Shown here piece after piece: positions 21,952-30,522 of a DNA stretch of 42,049 bases (position 1 is its first letter; each line of letters begins with the position of its first letter). Both the position numbers and the translations under genes were made by a program. The notes under the pieces were generated by a model. That model did not search any database and had not been told where the DNA came from. It worked only from the letters and a program-made list of their open reading frames with translations. The stretch is from Candidatus Dormiibacterota bacterium (lineage in GTDB: Bacteria; Chloroflexota; Dormibacteria; Dormibacterales; Dormibacteraceae): the NCBI GenBank assembly GCA_955652835.1, contig CATPBO010000208.1, positions 1-42,049 on the forward strand. The letters are read 5' to 3'.

Positions 21952-22668
21952 ATGCCGCGTCTTGACGTGCTGGTCACAAGAAACGGCCTGGCCGAGTCGC
22001 GCGAGCGCGCGCAGGCTCTGATCATTGCGGGGAAGGTGCGGGTGGCGGGGGAGACTGTCCGGCGCCCGGATCGTTCGGTCAGCGACGACGCCACCATCTC
22101 CGTCGAGTCGGGGCCGGACTTTGCCAGCCGCGGGGCTTTGAAGCTGGGCCCAGCCCTGGATCGCTTCCATGTCGATCCGAACGGCCGCGTCTGCGCGGAC
22201 ATCGGCGCCTCGACCGGAGGGTTCACCGACGTGCTGCTCCGGCGCGGGGCGCTGAAGGTGTTCGCGATCGACGTCGGCCGCGGCCTGATCCACTGGCGGC
22301 TGCGCCAGGACACGCGAGTCGTGGTCATCGAGCGGGTGAACGCACGCGACCTCGAGGCCTTCCCAGAGGCGGTGAGCCTGATCGTCGTCGACGTCTCCTT
22401 CATCAGCCTCGAGAAGGTGCTGCCCGCTTTGCGCCGGGCAGGGCCCAGCGCCGAGGTGGTCGCACTGTTCAAGCCGCAGTTCGAGGTTGGCCGGACGGAG
22501 GTGGGAAAGGGTGGCATCGTCCGGGACCAGGCCGCGATCGTGGCCGCACTCCAGAGGTTTCGCGACTGGTGCCCGCCCAACGGATACGAGGTCGCGGGCG
22601 AGGCCGCTTCCGAAGTCACTGGAGCCGAAGGCAACCAGGAATTCTTGATCCACCTCATGCCACTGTGA
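21952..22668 (+). CDS. tlyA: TlyA-type rRNA 2'-O-methyltransferase
   Basis: A 238-residue protein with an S4 RNA-binding domain (residues about 2-60, LDVLVTRNGLAESRERAQALIIAGKVRV) and an FtsJ-like SAM-dependent methyltransferase domain (ADIGASTGGFTDVLLRRGA, VVDVSFISL, FKPQFEVG, NQEFLIHL). The Lys-Asp-Lys-Glu residues needed for 2'-O-methylation are visible in ASRGALKL, VVDVSF, FKPQ and NQEF. Mycobacterial TlyA modifies 16S and 23S rRNA and sets capreomycin sensitivity. The gene is followed by nadK and recN, a widely conserved order. Confidence 0.94.
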   Translation: MPRLDVLVTRNGLAESRERAQALIIAGKVRVAGETVRRPDRSVSDDATISVESGPDFASRGALKLGPALDRFHVDPNGRVCADIGASTGGFTDVLLRRGALKVFAIDVGRGLIHWRLRQDTRVVVIERVNARDLEAFPEAVSLIVVDVSFISLEKVLPALRRAGPSAEVVALFKPQFEVGRTEVGKGGIVRDQAAIVAALQRFRDWCPPNGYEVAGEAASEVTGAEGNQEFLIHLMPL

Positions 22669-23501
22669 AGGTCTGCATCCTGCGTGGACCGCGAGCGGAG
22701 CAGTCGGTGATCGACCACGCCATCGCCACCTTGAAGGCTCGTGGCGTCGAGGGAGTGGAAGTCCAACGCGACGGCCCCGCGAACGCGATCACCCCCCATC
22801 TCAAGGACACGTCCCTGATCGTGACGCTCGGCGGCGACGGCACGTTTCTGGCCGGGGCACGGCTGGCCGCCCCCCGAGGCATTCCGATCCTCGGTGTCAA
22901 TCTGGGCCGGCTCGGCTTCCTCACCGAGCTGGAGTCGACCGAGCTTGAAGTCGGTCTGACGAAGTTCCTCGACGGTGCGTACCGAGTCGAGGAGCGGACG
23001 ATCCTGCAGGTGACCCTCACCCGCGGCGCGCGCAGGGTGGCCCGCTCGATTGGTCTCAACGAGGTCGTGGTCGATCACTCCGGCGAGGCACGGATGCTGC
23101 GAGTCGAGATCGACGTCGGTGGCCAGCCGGTTGGCGTCATCGATTCCGACGGCGTGATGGTGGCGACGGCAACCGGTTCCACGGCCTACGCGCTTGCCAG
23201 CGGTGGACCGATCCTGGAACCGACGCTTCGCGACCTGGTGCTCGTGCCGATGAACCCGTTCGCGCTCACGGTGCGTCCCATTGTTTTTCCTCCCGGCCAG
23301 GACATCACGCTGTCAGTCCTGCGCGGGCCGGCCGAGATGCGGATCGACGGCCGCCGCGGGCGAGCAGTGTCGACCGGTGACGCCGTCCGCTGCGGATCCC
23401 ACCCTCGCCGGCTCAAGGTGGTCCGCTTCGGCCCTCCGGAACAGTTTTACCGGCAGTTGGGCGAAAAGCTCGGCTGGGGCCGCCCGCTCGTACCTAAGTA
23501 A
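22665..23501 (+). CDS. nadK: NAD kinase
   Basis: A 278-residue ATP/polyphosphate-NAD kinase making NADP. GTG 22665 overlaps the tlyA stop and gives MKVCILRGPR as N-terminus. Diagnostic motifs are LIVTLGGDGTFLAGAR (GGDGT), LGVNLGRLGFLTE, LNEVVVDH, and VATATGSTAYALASGGPIL. The length and the order tlyA-nadK-recN are typical. Its stop overlaps recN by one base (TAATG). Confidence 0.96.
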   Translation: MKVCILRGPRAEQSVIDHAIATLKARGVEGVEVQRDGPANAITPHLKDTSLIVTLGGDGTFLAGARLAAPRGIPILGVNLGRLGFLTELESTELEVGLTKFLDGAYRVEERTILQVTLTRGARRVARSIGLNEVVVDHSGEARMLRVEIDVGGQPVGVIDSDGVMVATATGSTAYALASGGPILEPTLRDLVLVPMNPFALTVRPIVFPPGQDITLSVLRGPAEMRIDGRRGRAVSTGDAVRCGSHPRRLKVVRFGPPEQFYRQLGEKLGWGRPLVPK

Positions 23502-25096
23502 TGCTCAAAGAACTGAGGGTCCGCGACCTGGCGCTGGTCGCGGAGTGTCGGGTTCGCTTTGGTTCCGGCCTCAACCTCCTCACCGGCGAAACGGGCAGCG
23601 GCAAGTCGCTCATCGTCGACGCGCTGAGCCTCACGCTTGGAGCGCGAGGAGGCGCCGACCAGGTCCGCCACGGAGCCGAGCGCGCCACAGTGGAGGGCGC
23701 ATTCGAGTCCGGCGGAGCGGCTATCGTGCTTCAGCGGGAGCTCGGCAAGCGCAGCACCGCCCATATCGACGGACGGCCGGCCAGTCCCGGGCAGCTGCGC
23801 GAGCTCGGGCGCAACCTCGTCGCGCTCCATGGACAGCACGAGCATCACGCGCTGCTCGACAGCGACACGCAAACCGAGCTCCTCGACGGGTACGCTGGGG
23901 CGCTTGAGATGCGGGCCGCGGTTGCCGCGAGCCACTCAATGTGGGTTGAGGCCGGCAACAAGGTTCGCGATCTGGAGCAGCTGCGGTCGCGCGGTCAGCG
24001 TGAACATGAGTACATGCGCTGGCAGCTCGAGGAGCTGAGCGCGGCTGACCCTCGCCCGGGAGAAGACGAGCAGCTTTCAGCTGAGCGCGCAGCGGCCAGG
24101 CACGCCGCTCGCCTCGCGGAGCTCGGGCAGCAGGCGATCGACGCGCTGCGCGAGGACGGCGTGGCCCGAGCGGCCGCAGCCATCCGCTCCGCGGCAGAGC
24201 TCGACCCCCGGCTTGGCGAGCAGGCTTCGCGCCTGGAGCTGTTGGCGGAGGAGTCGTCGGACGCGGCCGCCGACCTCCGGCGGTATGGCGACGTGCTCGA
24301 TCCCGATCCCGGGCGGCTCGAGGCCGTCGAATCGCGACTGGCGGTCCTCGACGGGATCAAGCGCAAGTACGGGGCCACCCTGGAGGCCGCCATCGATGAA
24401 CGTCGCCGTCTCGAGCTGCAGATCGGCGCCACCCAAGACCTCGAAGGGGCGGTTGCAACGGCGCTGGCCGAACGCGACCGATGTCGCGCCGACCTGGAGG
24501 CGGCCGCTGGGCGGTTGACCGCGGCCCGCGAACAGGCGGCCCGCCGGATGCAGAAGGCGGTTGCCAGTGAGCTCGCCGGCCTGCGCCTCGAGGGCGCGCG
24601 CTTCGAGATCGCGCTGAGAAGTGCGGCCGAGATCGCTCCGACAGGCGCCGAGGGCGCAGAGATGATGTTTTCGGCGAACCCTGGCGAGCCGCTACAACCC
24701 CTTGCACGTGTCGCTTCAGGCGGGGAGCTGGCTCGCGTGATGCTGGCCATCAAGACCGTCGGTGCGGATGCGGACCGGCTGCCGACGCTGGTGTTCGACG
24801 AGGTCGATGCCGGGATCGGCGGCGAAGCCGCGGTCCAGGTCGGCCTGCGGCTCAGGGCTCTTGGTTCACGGCACCAGGTGCTGGTGGTCACGCACCTCGC
24901 GCAGATCGCAGCGTTCGCAGACCATCACCTGCTGGTCGAGAAATCTCCCGGCCCAGATGGGCGCAACGTGGTTTCAGTTCGCGAGCTGGCGTCGAGTGAC
25001 GAGCGCGCTCGAGAGCTCGCGCGGATGATGAGCGGCGGCGTCACCGCCAAGGCGGTGGCACGAGCCCACGAGCTGTTAGAAGAGTCGAGAAAGTAG
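23501..25096 (+). CDS. recN: DNA repair protein RecN
   Basis: A 531-residue SMC-like ATPase acting in double-strand break repair. The N-terminal Walker A is LLTGETGSGKSLIVDAL. The centre is a long coiled coil (about 150-380) rich in Arg, Glu and Ala with many REHEYMRWQLEEL-like heptads. The C-terminal lobe carries the signature RVASGGELARVMLAIK and Walker B LPTLVFDEVDAGIGGEAAVQVG. It is slightly shorter than the usual 550-560 residues, through a shorter coiled coil. SOS control cannot be judged since the gene is inside an operon. Confidence 0.96.
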   Translation: MLKELRVRDLALVAECRVRFGSGLNLLTGETGSGKSLIVDALSLTLGARGGADQVRHGAERATVEGAFESGGAAIVLQRELGKRSTAHIDGRPASPGQLRELGRNLVALHGQHEHHALLDSDTQTELLDGYAGALEMRAAVAASHSMWVEAGNKVRDLEQLRSRGQREHEYMRWQLEELSAADPRPGEDEQLSAERAAARHAARLAELGQQAIDALREDGVARAAAAIRSAAELDPRLGEQASRLELLAEESSDAAADLRRYGDVLDPDPGRLEAVESRLAVLDGIKRKYGATLEAAIDERRRLELQIGATQDLEGAVATALAERDRCRADLEAAAGRLTAAREQAARRMQKAVASELAGLRLEGARFEIALRSAAEIAPTGAEGAEMMFSANPGEPLQPLARVASGGELARVMLAIKTVGADADRLPTLVFDEVDAGIGGEAAVQVGLRLRALGSRHQVLVVTHLAQIAAFADHHLLVEKSPGPDGRNVVSVRELASSDERARELARMMSGGVTAKAVARAHELLEESRK

Positions 25097-25767
25097 TGCC
25101 GAAGTTGTTCAGCGGCCCAGAAGATCGCCGCATCAAGCGGGCGCTCTGCATCGTCGCCCATCCCGACGACATCGAGTTCTACTGCGCAGGCGCCGTGCTG
25201 TTGATGACCCGCCACGGTGCGGTCGTCGATTTCGTCCTCGCGACCTCAGGTGACAAGGGCGCCCGTGACGCGAGCAAATCCCGCGCGAAGGTGGCTCGCA
25301 TCCGTGAACGCGAGCAGGAGATGGCGGCCGACGTGCTGGGCGTGAAACGGGTCGCTTTTCTCCGCCACCCCGACGCAGAGCTCGTCGAAAATCTCGAGCT
25401 GCGCGAGGAGTTCGTGCGCGAGATCCGCACCTCGAAGCCGGACGTTGTATTCACGTTTGACCCCAACGTTCCCTACCGATTTCATCCCGACCATAGGGTG
25501 GTGGGGCGTGTGGCCCTCGACGCGGCCTGGCCGAGCGCCCGGGATCCGCTCACCTTTCCGAAGGCCGGACGGCCTCACGAAACTGCGGAGGCATGGTGTT
25601 TCGGCGGCGTGCAGCCCACGCTGGAGATCGATGTGGGCGACGTGCTGAGCAAGAAGATCGAGGCGCGTCTCGCGCACTCGAGCCAGACGCGGAGTCCGGC
25701 CTCCCTCATGCGTCGATGGCGCGCCATCGCACGCGTGGAGAAGTTCCACCAGGTCAACCTGAGGTAG
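25096..25767 (+). CDS. PIG-L/LmbE family zinc-dependent deacetylase
   Basis: A 223-residue enzyme with the zinc-binding motif IVAHPDDIEFYCAG near residue 20 (AHPDD) and RFHPDHRVVG (second histidine site) near 130. The family removes N-acetyl from GlcNAc-linked substrates, including steps in bacillithiol and mycothiol synthesis and GPI anchors. The substrate here is unknown, and no thiol-synthesis neighbour is present. GTG 25096 overlaps the last base of recN. The gap of 11 bases to scpA is among the larger ones in this run. Confidence 0.9.
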   Translation: MPKLFSGPEDRRIKRALCIVAHPDDIEFYCAGAVLLMTRHGAVVDFVLATSGDKGARDASKSRAKVARIREREQEMAADVLGVKRVAFLRHPDAELVENLELREEFVREIRTSKPDVVFTFDPNVPYRFHPDHRVVGRVALDAAWPSARDPLTFPKAGRPHETAEAWCFGGVQPTLEIDVGDVLSKKIEARLAHSSQTRSPASLMRRWRAIARVEKFHQVNLR

Positions 25768-25778
25768 CCTTACGCCTC

Positions 25779-26507
25779 GTGGAACAGCCGCTTGCTGGCC
25801 CGCGCCTCGGCGTAAGCACGCAGGTGTTCGAAGGACCGCTCGAGCTTCTCCTGGCTTTGGTAGAACGCGAGGAGCTCGACATCTTCCAGGTCTCGCTCGC
25901 GAAGGTGACCGACGCATACCTGGCGGAGATCGCCGCGCGCGAAGTCGCCGACCCGCAGGAGATGGCCGAGTTCTTGTGGATGGCCGCGCGCCTCTTGCTG
26001 ATCAAGTCGATTCGCCTGCTGCCCGGCGAGCCGCCCACCGAGGAGGAGACCGACCTCCTCGGTTGGGAAGAGGACGTCCGGCGGAGGCTCGAGGAGTACC
26101 GCGCCTACAAAGCGATGGCCGGCGAGCTCATGGAGCGAGCGCAAAACGATTCCTTCGCGTTCCCACCGCCGGCACGCCCGGTCGAGGCGGGCGGCCAGGA
26201 GGAGCCTCTGGAAGTTGAGCTGCTTCTTGTCGCCTTCAACAGCGTCCTCGCTCGCATCCCACCCCGTCCATTGGTCGTTACCGGGCGCACCTGGACGCTG
26301 CAGGAAAAGCTCGATCTGATCACCGTCCGCCTGCGGCACGGACCGATCGAGCTCGTAGAGCTGATCCTGGAGTCGGAGGATCGTCTCGAAGCCGTCGTGA
26401 CCTTCGTCGCGGTCCTGGAGCTGCTCCGGCGATCACTCGTACGCGTCCGGCAGAAGGAGCGCTTCGGCGCGATCCACGTTGAGGCAACAGAGCCGGCCGG
26501 TGAGTGA
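25779..26507 (+). CDS. scpA: Segregation and condensation protein A
   Basis: A 242-residue kleisin that bridges SMC head domains together with ScpB. GTG 25779 gives a short lead followed by VFEGPLELLLALVEREELDIFQVSLAKVTDAYLAEI, the typical N-terminus. MAEFLWMAARLLLIKSIRLLP and a C-terminal winged-helix (LVVTFVAVLELL-type segment VVTFVAVLELLRRSLVRVRQ) follow. The smc gene itself is not in the window. Overlap with scpB is 8 bases. Confidence 0.95.
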   Translation: MEQPLAGPRLGVSTQVFEGPLELLLALVEREELDIFQVSLAKVTDAYLAEIAAREVADPQEMAEFLWMAARLLLIKSIRLLPGEPPTEEETDLLGWEEDVRRRLEEYRAYKAMAGELMERAQNDSFAFPPPARPVEAGGQEEPLEVELLLVAFNSVLARIPPRPLVVTGRTWTLQEKLDLITVRLRHGPIELVELILESEDRLEAVVTFVAVLELLRRSLVRVRQKERFGAIHVEATEPAGE

Positions 26508-27042
26508 CGTCTCGGCCGCGCTGGAGGCGATTCTCTTCAGCTCCAACCGCCCCCTCAAGCTGCGCGAGCTGCAGCAGGCGACCGACGCGGATCGCACCGC
26601 GGTTGAGCGCGCGCTCGAAGAGCTGCGTCAGCAGCTGGAGGGACGCGGGGTGATGCTGATGAGACACCACGACGAGATTCACCTCGCGACGCGGCCGGAG
26701 TTCGCGGCTGCGGTTCGCCGCGCACTCCGCCCCGAGGTTTCTGGCAAGCTGTCTCCGGCCGCCTACGAGACGCTCGCCATCGTCGCCTACCAGCAGCCGG
26801 TCGCTCGCGCGCGGATCGAAGATGTCCGAGGGGTGAACTGCGAGAGCGTGCTGACCAACCTCGAATTGCGCGACCTGATCACCGAAGTCGGCCGCGGCTC
26901 CGGCCCAGGCCAGCCGAAGCTCTACGGCACGACGATGAGGTTTCTCCAGGTGTTGGGTCTCGAGTCGCTGGACCACCTGCCCACGCCGCGCCTCGAGGGT
27001 TCTGAAGCGAGCACAGCATCGAGCGAACGAGCTCCAACCTAG
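26500..27042 (+). CDS. scpB: Segregation and condensation protein B
   Basis: A 180-residue protein with two winged-helix domains. From GTG 26500: VSAALEAILFSSNRPLKLRELQQATD, then LSPAAYETLAIVAYQQPVARARIEDVRGVNCESVLTNLELRDLI, then RGSGPGQPKLYGTTMRFLQVLGL. It dimerises and binds the ScpA linker. An upstream in-frame TTG (26479) would extend it by 7 residues. Its stop lies inside the start region of rluB, whose reading frame extends upstream of it. Confidence 0.95.
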   Translation: MSDVSAALEAILFSSNRPLKLRELQQATDADRTAVERALEELRQQLEGRGVMLMRHHDEIHLATRPEFAAAVRRALRPEVSGKLSPAAYETLAIVAYQQPVARARIEDVRGVNCESVLTNLELRDLITEVGRGSGPGQPKLYGTTMRFLQVLGLESLDHLPTPRLEGSEASTASSERAPT

Positions 27043-27821
27043 AACGCCTGAATCGCTTCCTGGCACGATCCGGCGTGGCCAGCCGCCGTGCCGCCGACGA
27101 GCTGATCGCGTCAGGTGCGGTCCGCGTCAACGGCCAGGTTCCGCCGGCCTCAGGCCTGCTGGTCGACCCCGAAAAGGACCGGGTCACTGTGAACGGCCAA
27201 GCCGTCAAGCCGGTCACGCGCCACCGCTACATCGTGTTGAACAAGCCCCTGGGTGTGATCACGACGGCGAAGGACGAGTCATCGAGAACCACTGTGCTCG
27301 ATGTGGTCGGGGACGAAGGCAAAGGGGGCCATCGGTTGTTCCCGGTCGGGCGCCTGGACGCCGACACGTCAGGCCTGCTTCTGCTCACAGACGATGGCGA
27401 TCTCGCCTATCGCCTTACGCATCCCGCCTACAAGGTGGCGAAGGAGTACATCGCGTTTGTCACCGGCAATCCGAACACCGCTGACGTCGAGACCTTGCGC
27501 AAAGGCGTCAAGCTCGATGACGGCATCACCGCTCCCGCCGAGGTCGAGGTACTCCGAATTACGCCCGGGAGCCGCGAATCTGGGATTGCCGAGGTCCGGG
27601 TCGTGATCCGCGAAGGGCGTCACCGGCAGGTCCGCCGCATGCTGCATGCCGTTGGGCACAAGGTTCAATCACTGCAGCGGGTAGGCTTCGGCCCGTTGAA
27701 GCTGGGACGCTTGAAAGCGGGCGGCTGGCGGGTGCTGGGCGAGGCGGAGATCGCGGCCCTTCGCCGGGCGGTGGATCAAATGGGCAGCCCTAAGGCCGCC
27801 CCGCGCGCGCCGCGCAAATGA
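27018..27821 (+). CDS. rluB: Pseudouridine synthase RluB-like, start codon unclear (ATC or CTG)
   Basis: An rRNA pseudouridine synthase with an N-terminal S4 domain (ERLNRFLARSGVASRRAADELIASGAVRVNG) and the RsuA/RluB catalytic domain. GRLDADTSGLLLLTDDGDLAYRLTHP holds the catalytic Asp; YIVLNKPLGVITTAKDE and REGRHRQVRRMLHAVGHKVQSLQRVGFGPLKL are also diagnostic. The first conventional start, GTG 27075, would cut off the first S4 helix (ERLNRFLARSG). In that frame there is no ATG, GTG or TTG back to the stop at 27003-27005. Candidates are ATC 27018, used here, and CTG 27048. Neither has a good ribosome binding site. The assignment as RluB rather than RluE or RsuA follows from the scpB-rluB-cmk order. 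Confidence 0.9.
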   Translation: MERTSSNLERLNRFLARSGVASRRAADELIASGAVRVNGQVPPASGLLVDPEKDRVTVNGQAVKPVTRHRYIVLNKPLGVITTAKDESSRTTVLDVVGDEGKGGHRLFPVGRLDADTSGLLLLTDDGDLAYRLTHPAYKVAKEYIAFVTGNPNTADVETLRKGVKLDDGITAPAEVEVLRITPGSRESGIAEVRVVIREGRHRQVRRMLHAVGHKVQSLQRVGFGPLKLGRLKAGGWRVLGEAEIAALRRAVDQMGSPKAAPRAPRK

Positions 27822-28477
27822 TCGTCGCCATCGATGGCGGCGTCGCCTCCGGCAAATCAGCGGTCGGTCGCCGGGTGGCGGAAGCCCTCGGGCTTCCATT
27901 CGTCGACAGCGGCTTGATGTATCGCGCCATCACAAGGATCGCCGCGGAGCGTGGCATCGACCCGCGCGATTCCGAGGCGATCACGCGGCTGGCACGGACC
28001 ACCGACTTGAAGCTCGACGGCGAGCGCGTCTGGGCTGACGGAGTCGAGCTCACGCATGGGATCTACGACGCTGACCACGCCGAGGCGCTGCCATTGATCG
28101 CAGCCAACCCAGGCGTCCGGGAGGCCCTGGTCGCGCAGCAGAGGAGGATGGGAGGGACGGGAGTCGTGATGGCTGGGCGCGACATCGGCACGGTGGTGTT
28201 TCCGGATGCTGACCATAAGTTCTTCCTGGTCGCAAGCCTCGACGAAAAGGTCCGGCGGCGCGCAGCGCAGTACGAGCGGCGGGGCGAGCGGGTGGATGAG
28301 GAAGCGATGCGGAAAGAGGTCGCAGAGCGCGATCGCGTGGACACGCAGCGCGCGGTCGCTCCGCTGCGGCCAGCCCAGGACGCCATCGTGATTGACACCG
28401 ACCACCTCGATGTCGAGCAGGTGCTCGATGTGATCCTTAAGCACATCGCCGAGCGCTCTCAAGCGAAGACGAAATGA
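27818..28477 (+). CDS. cmk: Cytidylate kinase
   Basis: A 219-residue NMP kinase making CDP and dCDP. VAIDGGVASGKSAVGRRVAEALG is the P-loop, FVDSGLMYRAIT the CMP-binding segment, GTGVVMAGRDIGTVVFPDADHKFFLVAS the NMP-binding core, and RVDTQRAVAPLRPAQDAIVIDT the C-terminal signature (usually RDxxDSxRxxxPLxxAxDA). ATG 27818 overlaps the rluB stop, and the end overlaps plsC by four bases. Confidence 0.96.
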   Translation: MIVAIDGGVASGKSAVGRRVAEALGLPFVDSGLMYRAITRIAAERGIDPRDSEAITRLARTTDLKLDGERVWADGVELTHGIYDADHAEALPLIAANPGVREALVAQQRRMGGTGVVMAGRDIGTVVFPDADHKFFLVASLDEKVRRRAAQYERRGERVDEEAMRKEVAERDRVDTQRAVAPLRPAQDAIVIDTDHLDVEQVLDVILKHIAERSQAKTK

Positions 28478-29175
28478 TCTACGCGTTTCTACGTGCGAAG
28501 ATGCGCCTGCTGACGCGGACCTACCTGGCCGGGCTGTTCAAGGTCGTCGGGGTCGAGAACGCTCCTCGCGCCGGAGCTCTGATCATCTGCCCCAACCATT
28601 CGGCGACCCTCGACCCGCCGATGGTCCCCGCGTTCGTTCCTCGCGGCGACACGTGGAGCATGGCGAAGTCGGAGTACTTCAGGAACCCGCTTTCAAATTT
28701 CATCTTCCGCGCCTATCACGCGTTCCCGGTGGTGCGCCACACGGCCGACCGAACCGCAGTGCGGTGGTCTCTCGACCTGCTCAATGCGGGTCACGCACTG
28801 ATCATCTTTCCGGAGGGGACTCGTGTTGAAGCCGGCGTCCTGGGGCCGCCGGAGCCGGGCGCCGGGTTCCTCGCCCAGAAGGCGGGATGCCCCGTGCTGC
28901 CGGTGGGGCTCACCGGCACGCGCGAGTGCCTGCCGAAGGGAGCGCGCTGGCCTCGCCGGACAAGGGTTTCCATCACGTTTGGGAAGCCTTTCGTGGTGCT
29001 GCCAAAGCGAGTGGACGGCACACGCGTGTCGCGCGAGGATGCTTCCGACGCGATCATGCTCGCCATCGCCGAGCTCCTACCGCCGGAGCAACGCGGACTG
29101 TTCAGCGACCTGGATTCCCTCAGAAAACGACTGGCGGGCGTAACCACTCCCATCCTCCGCAAGGGGGAGGGCTAG
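28474..29175 (+). CDS. plsC: 1-Acyl-glycerol-3-phosphate acyltransferase (PlsC family)
   Basis: A 233-residue membrane-associated acyltransferase of phosphatidic acid synthesis. His42 and Asp47 form the HX4D catalytic motif in NHSATLD; FPEGTR at 112-117 binds the glycerol phosphate. LPVGLTGTRECLPKG is motif IV. The order cmk-plsC is common in Terrabacteria, often followed by ispH or der, which are missing here. The last residues (TPILRKGEG) are encoded within a palindromic, REP-like sequence, so the C-terminal end looks added or replaced. Confidence 0.92.
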   Translation: MIYAFLRAKMRLLTRTYLAGLFKVVGVENAPRAGALIICPNHSATLDPPMVPAFVPRGDTWSMAKSEYFRNPLSNFIFRAYHAFPVVRHTADRTAVRWSLDLLNAGHALIIFPEGTRVEAGVLGPPEPGAGFLAQKAGCPVLPVGLTGTRECLPKGARWPRRTRVSITFGKPFVVLPKRVDGTRVSREDASDAIMLAIAELLPPEQRGLFSDLDSLRKRLAGVTTPILRKGEG

Positions 29176-29191
29176 GGTGGGGCCGCTCCCC
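29150..29191. repeat. REP-like palindrome overlapping the plsC stop (possible terminator)
   Basis: Bases 29150-29158 pair with 29163-29171 around a GCAA tetraloop, with one mismatch and one G-U pair. GGGTGGGG follows at 29175-29182, and GGGGAG/CTCCCC (29164-29169, 29186-29191) offers an alternative stem. A similar arrangement (CCTCCCC, loop, GGGGAGG, then GGGTGGGG) lies at 39202-39280, suggesting a dispersed repeat. It sits between convergent genes and could stop transcription, but has no U-tract. Confidence 0.4.
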
Positions 29192-29203
29192 TATTGACTT
29201 GCC

Positions 29204-30514
29204 CTATCCGATAGCGGGTCGCGCCCAGTCGTCCTCGGTAAGGCTGCCCAGGGCGGGGTTGAAGCAGGCGTCGAACGCTTCCTTAAGGGTCTGCGGGGTC
29301 AAGCGTGGAGGTTCCTGGCGATAGTTGGCGAGGTCGACGAGTCGCGCGATCAGCGCCCGCGGGTGGGAGCCGCGCAGCGGCTTTTTCCCATACAGGTTGT
29401 TAAGCAGGTACCCGATCGCCTTCTCGTCGAACGCGACGCCCTGGCGGTCGCACTCGTAGCGGAGGATTCGGCCGAACGCCTCGGGCGACGGGTTTCCGAC
29501 GCCGATCTTGTAAGCCATGCGGCGGAGGAAGGCCTCGTCGACGAGCTCGGTGGGTGAAAGGTTGGTCGAAAAGACGACCTGGCACAAGAACGGCAGCTCG
29601 ATCTTGCGACCGGATGCGGACAGGTCGAGGTAGTCGACCTTCTTCTCCATCGGGACGATGAAGCGGTTCAGGAGCCGCATGGGCGGCACCTCCTGCCGGC
29701 CGAAGTCGTCGATGACGAAGACGCCCGCGTTTGCCTTCCACTGAAGGGGCGCTTCGTAGTAGCGGTTGGACCCGTCGTAGGTGAGGTCCAGCTGCTGTAA
29801 CTTGAGCTCACCACCAGCGACGACCACCGGCCGCTCGACCTTGACAAGCCTCCGATCGATCGGCTGCTCGCCCTCGGCGATCTTGTGATAGACGGGGTCG
29901 ATCACCCGAATGATCTCGTCGCCGACGGCGACCGCATGGGGGATCTCGATCGGCGCGCCCATCAGCAGAGCCATGCGCTCGGTGATCGTGCTCTTGCCAT
30001 TGCCGGGGGCGCCGAAAATGAACAGGGAGGCGCGCGACACCATCGCGCCGCCGATCTGGTCGATCACATGCTGCTCGAGCTCAAGGGTGCCGAGCGCCTT
30101 CTTCAGGGCTGTGTCGGTGACGTTGGCCTTGCCGGCGACCTGCGAGCGGACGAGGCCGAGATAGTCTTCGAAGTTGATCGGGCAGGGCCCCAGGTAGCGC
30201 GTCTGGACCGCAGACATTTCTGCCGCGCGCTGCCGGCCCGCGCTCGACACGACGTAGTTCATGCGCACCGGAATGGGCCGGCCTTCGACAGTCGGATCAT
30301 TCGAGAACCCCATCGTGTCCATGAGCTGGGACTTCTGGAACTCTTCGATGATCGGCTGCAGCGTCTCGAACGGCAGCCCGAGCCGCGTCTCGATGGCTGC
30401 ACCACTGAGCTGGTCTGCGAATGCAATCGTCCTCAGGAGGAGGCTCGCGACGAGGTCACGGCGGACGTGAAGGTCCTCCAGCCGTTTAGGTGCCTCGATC
30501 GCCCCGGTTAACAT
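29204..30514 (-). CDS. AAA-family ATPase with N-terminal helical domain
   Basis: A 436-residue cytoplasmic ATPase. The N-terminal third (LEDLHVRRDLVASLLLRTIAFADQLSG, then PFETLQPIIEEFQKSQLMD) looks like a winged-helix module. Then come Walker A FIFGAPGNGKSTITERM (about 170-186), Walker B GVFVIDDFGRQEVPPMRLLNRF (about 270-290), and the sensor 1 region QVVFSTNLSPTELVDEAFLRRM. A helical lid (GVAFDEKAIGYLLNNLYGKKPLRGSHPRALI) completes a AAA module. ATG 30514 is preferred over TTG 30532, which would lie inside the promoter. Related ATPases are often found with Tad pilus or secretion genes, but the specific role is not known. It is divergent from dinG. Confidence 0.8.
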   Translation of the reverse strand: MLTGAIEAPKRLEDLHVRRDLVASLLLRTIAFADQLSGAAIETRLGLPFETLQPIIEEFQKSQLMDTMGFSNDPTVEGRPIPVRMNYVVSSAGRQRAAEMSAVQTRYLGPCPINFEDYLGLVRSQVAGKANVTDTALKKALGTLELEQHVIDQIGGAMVSRASLFIFGAPGNGKSTITERMALLMGAPIEIPHAVAVGDEIIRVIDPVYHKIAEGEQPIDRRLVKVERPVVVAGGELKLQQLDLTYDGSNRYYEAPLQWKANAGVFVIDDFGRQEVPPMRLLNRFIVPMEKKVDYLDLSASGRKIELPFLCQVVFSTNLSPTELVDEAFLRRMAYKIGVGNPSPEAFGRILRYECDRQGVAFDEKAIGYLLNNLYGKKPLRGSHPRALIARLVDLANYRQEPPRLTPQTLKEAFDACFNPALGSLTEDDWARPAIG

Positions 30515-30522
30515 CGGGCGCA

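Noticed and set aside
21759-23078. 439-codon minus-strand frame over tlyA and nadK
   Set aside because: Shadow of two well-defined genes; no ribosome binding site and no domain pattern.
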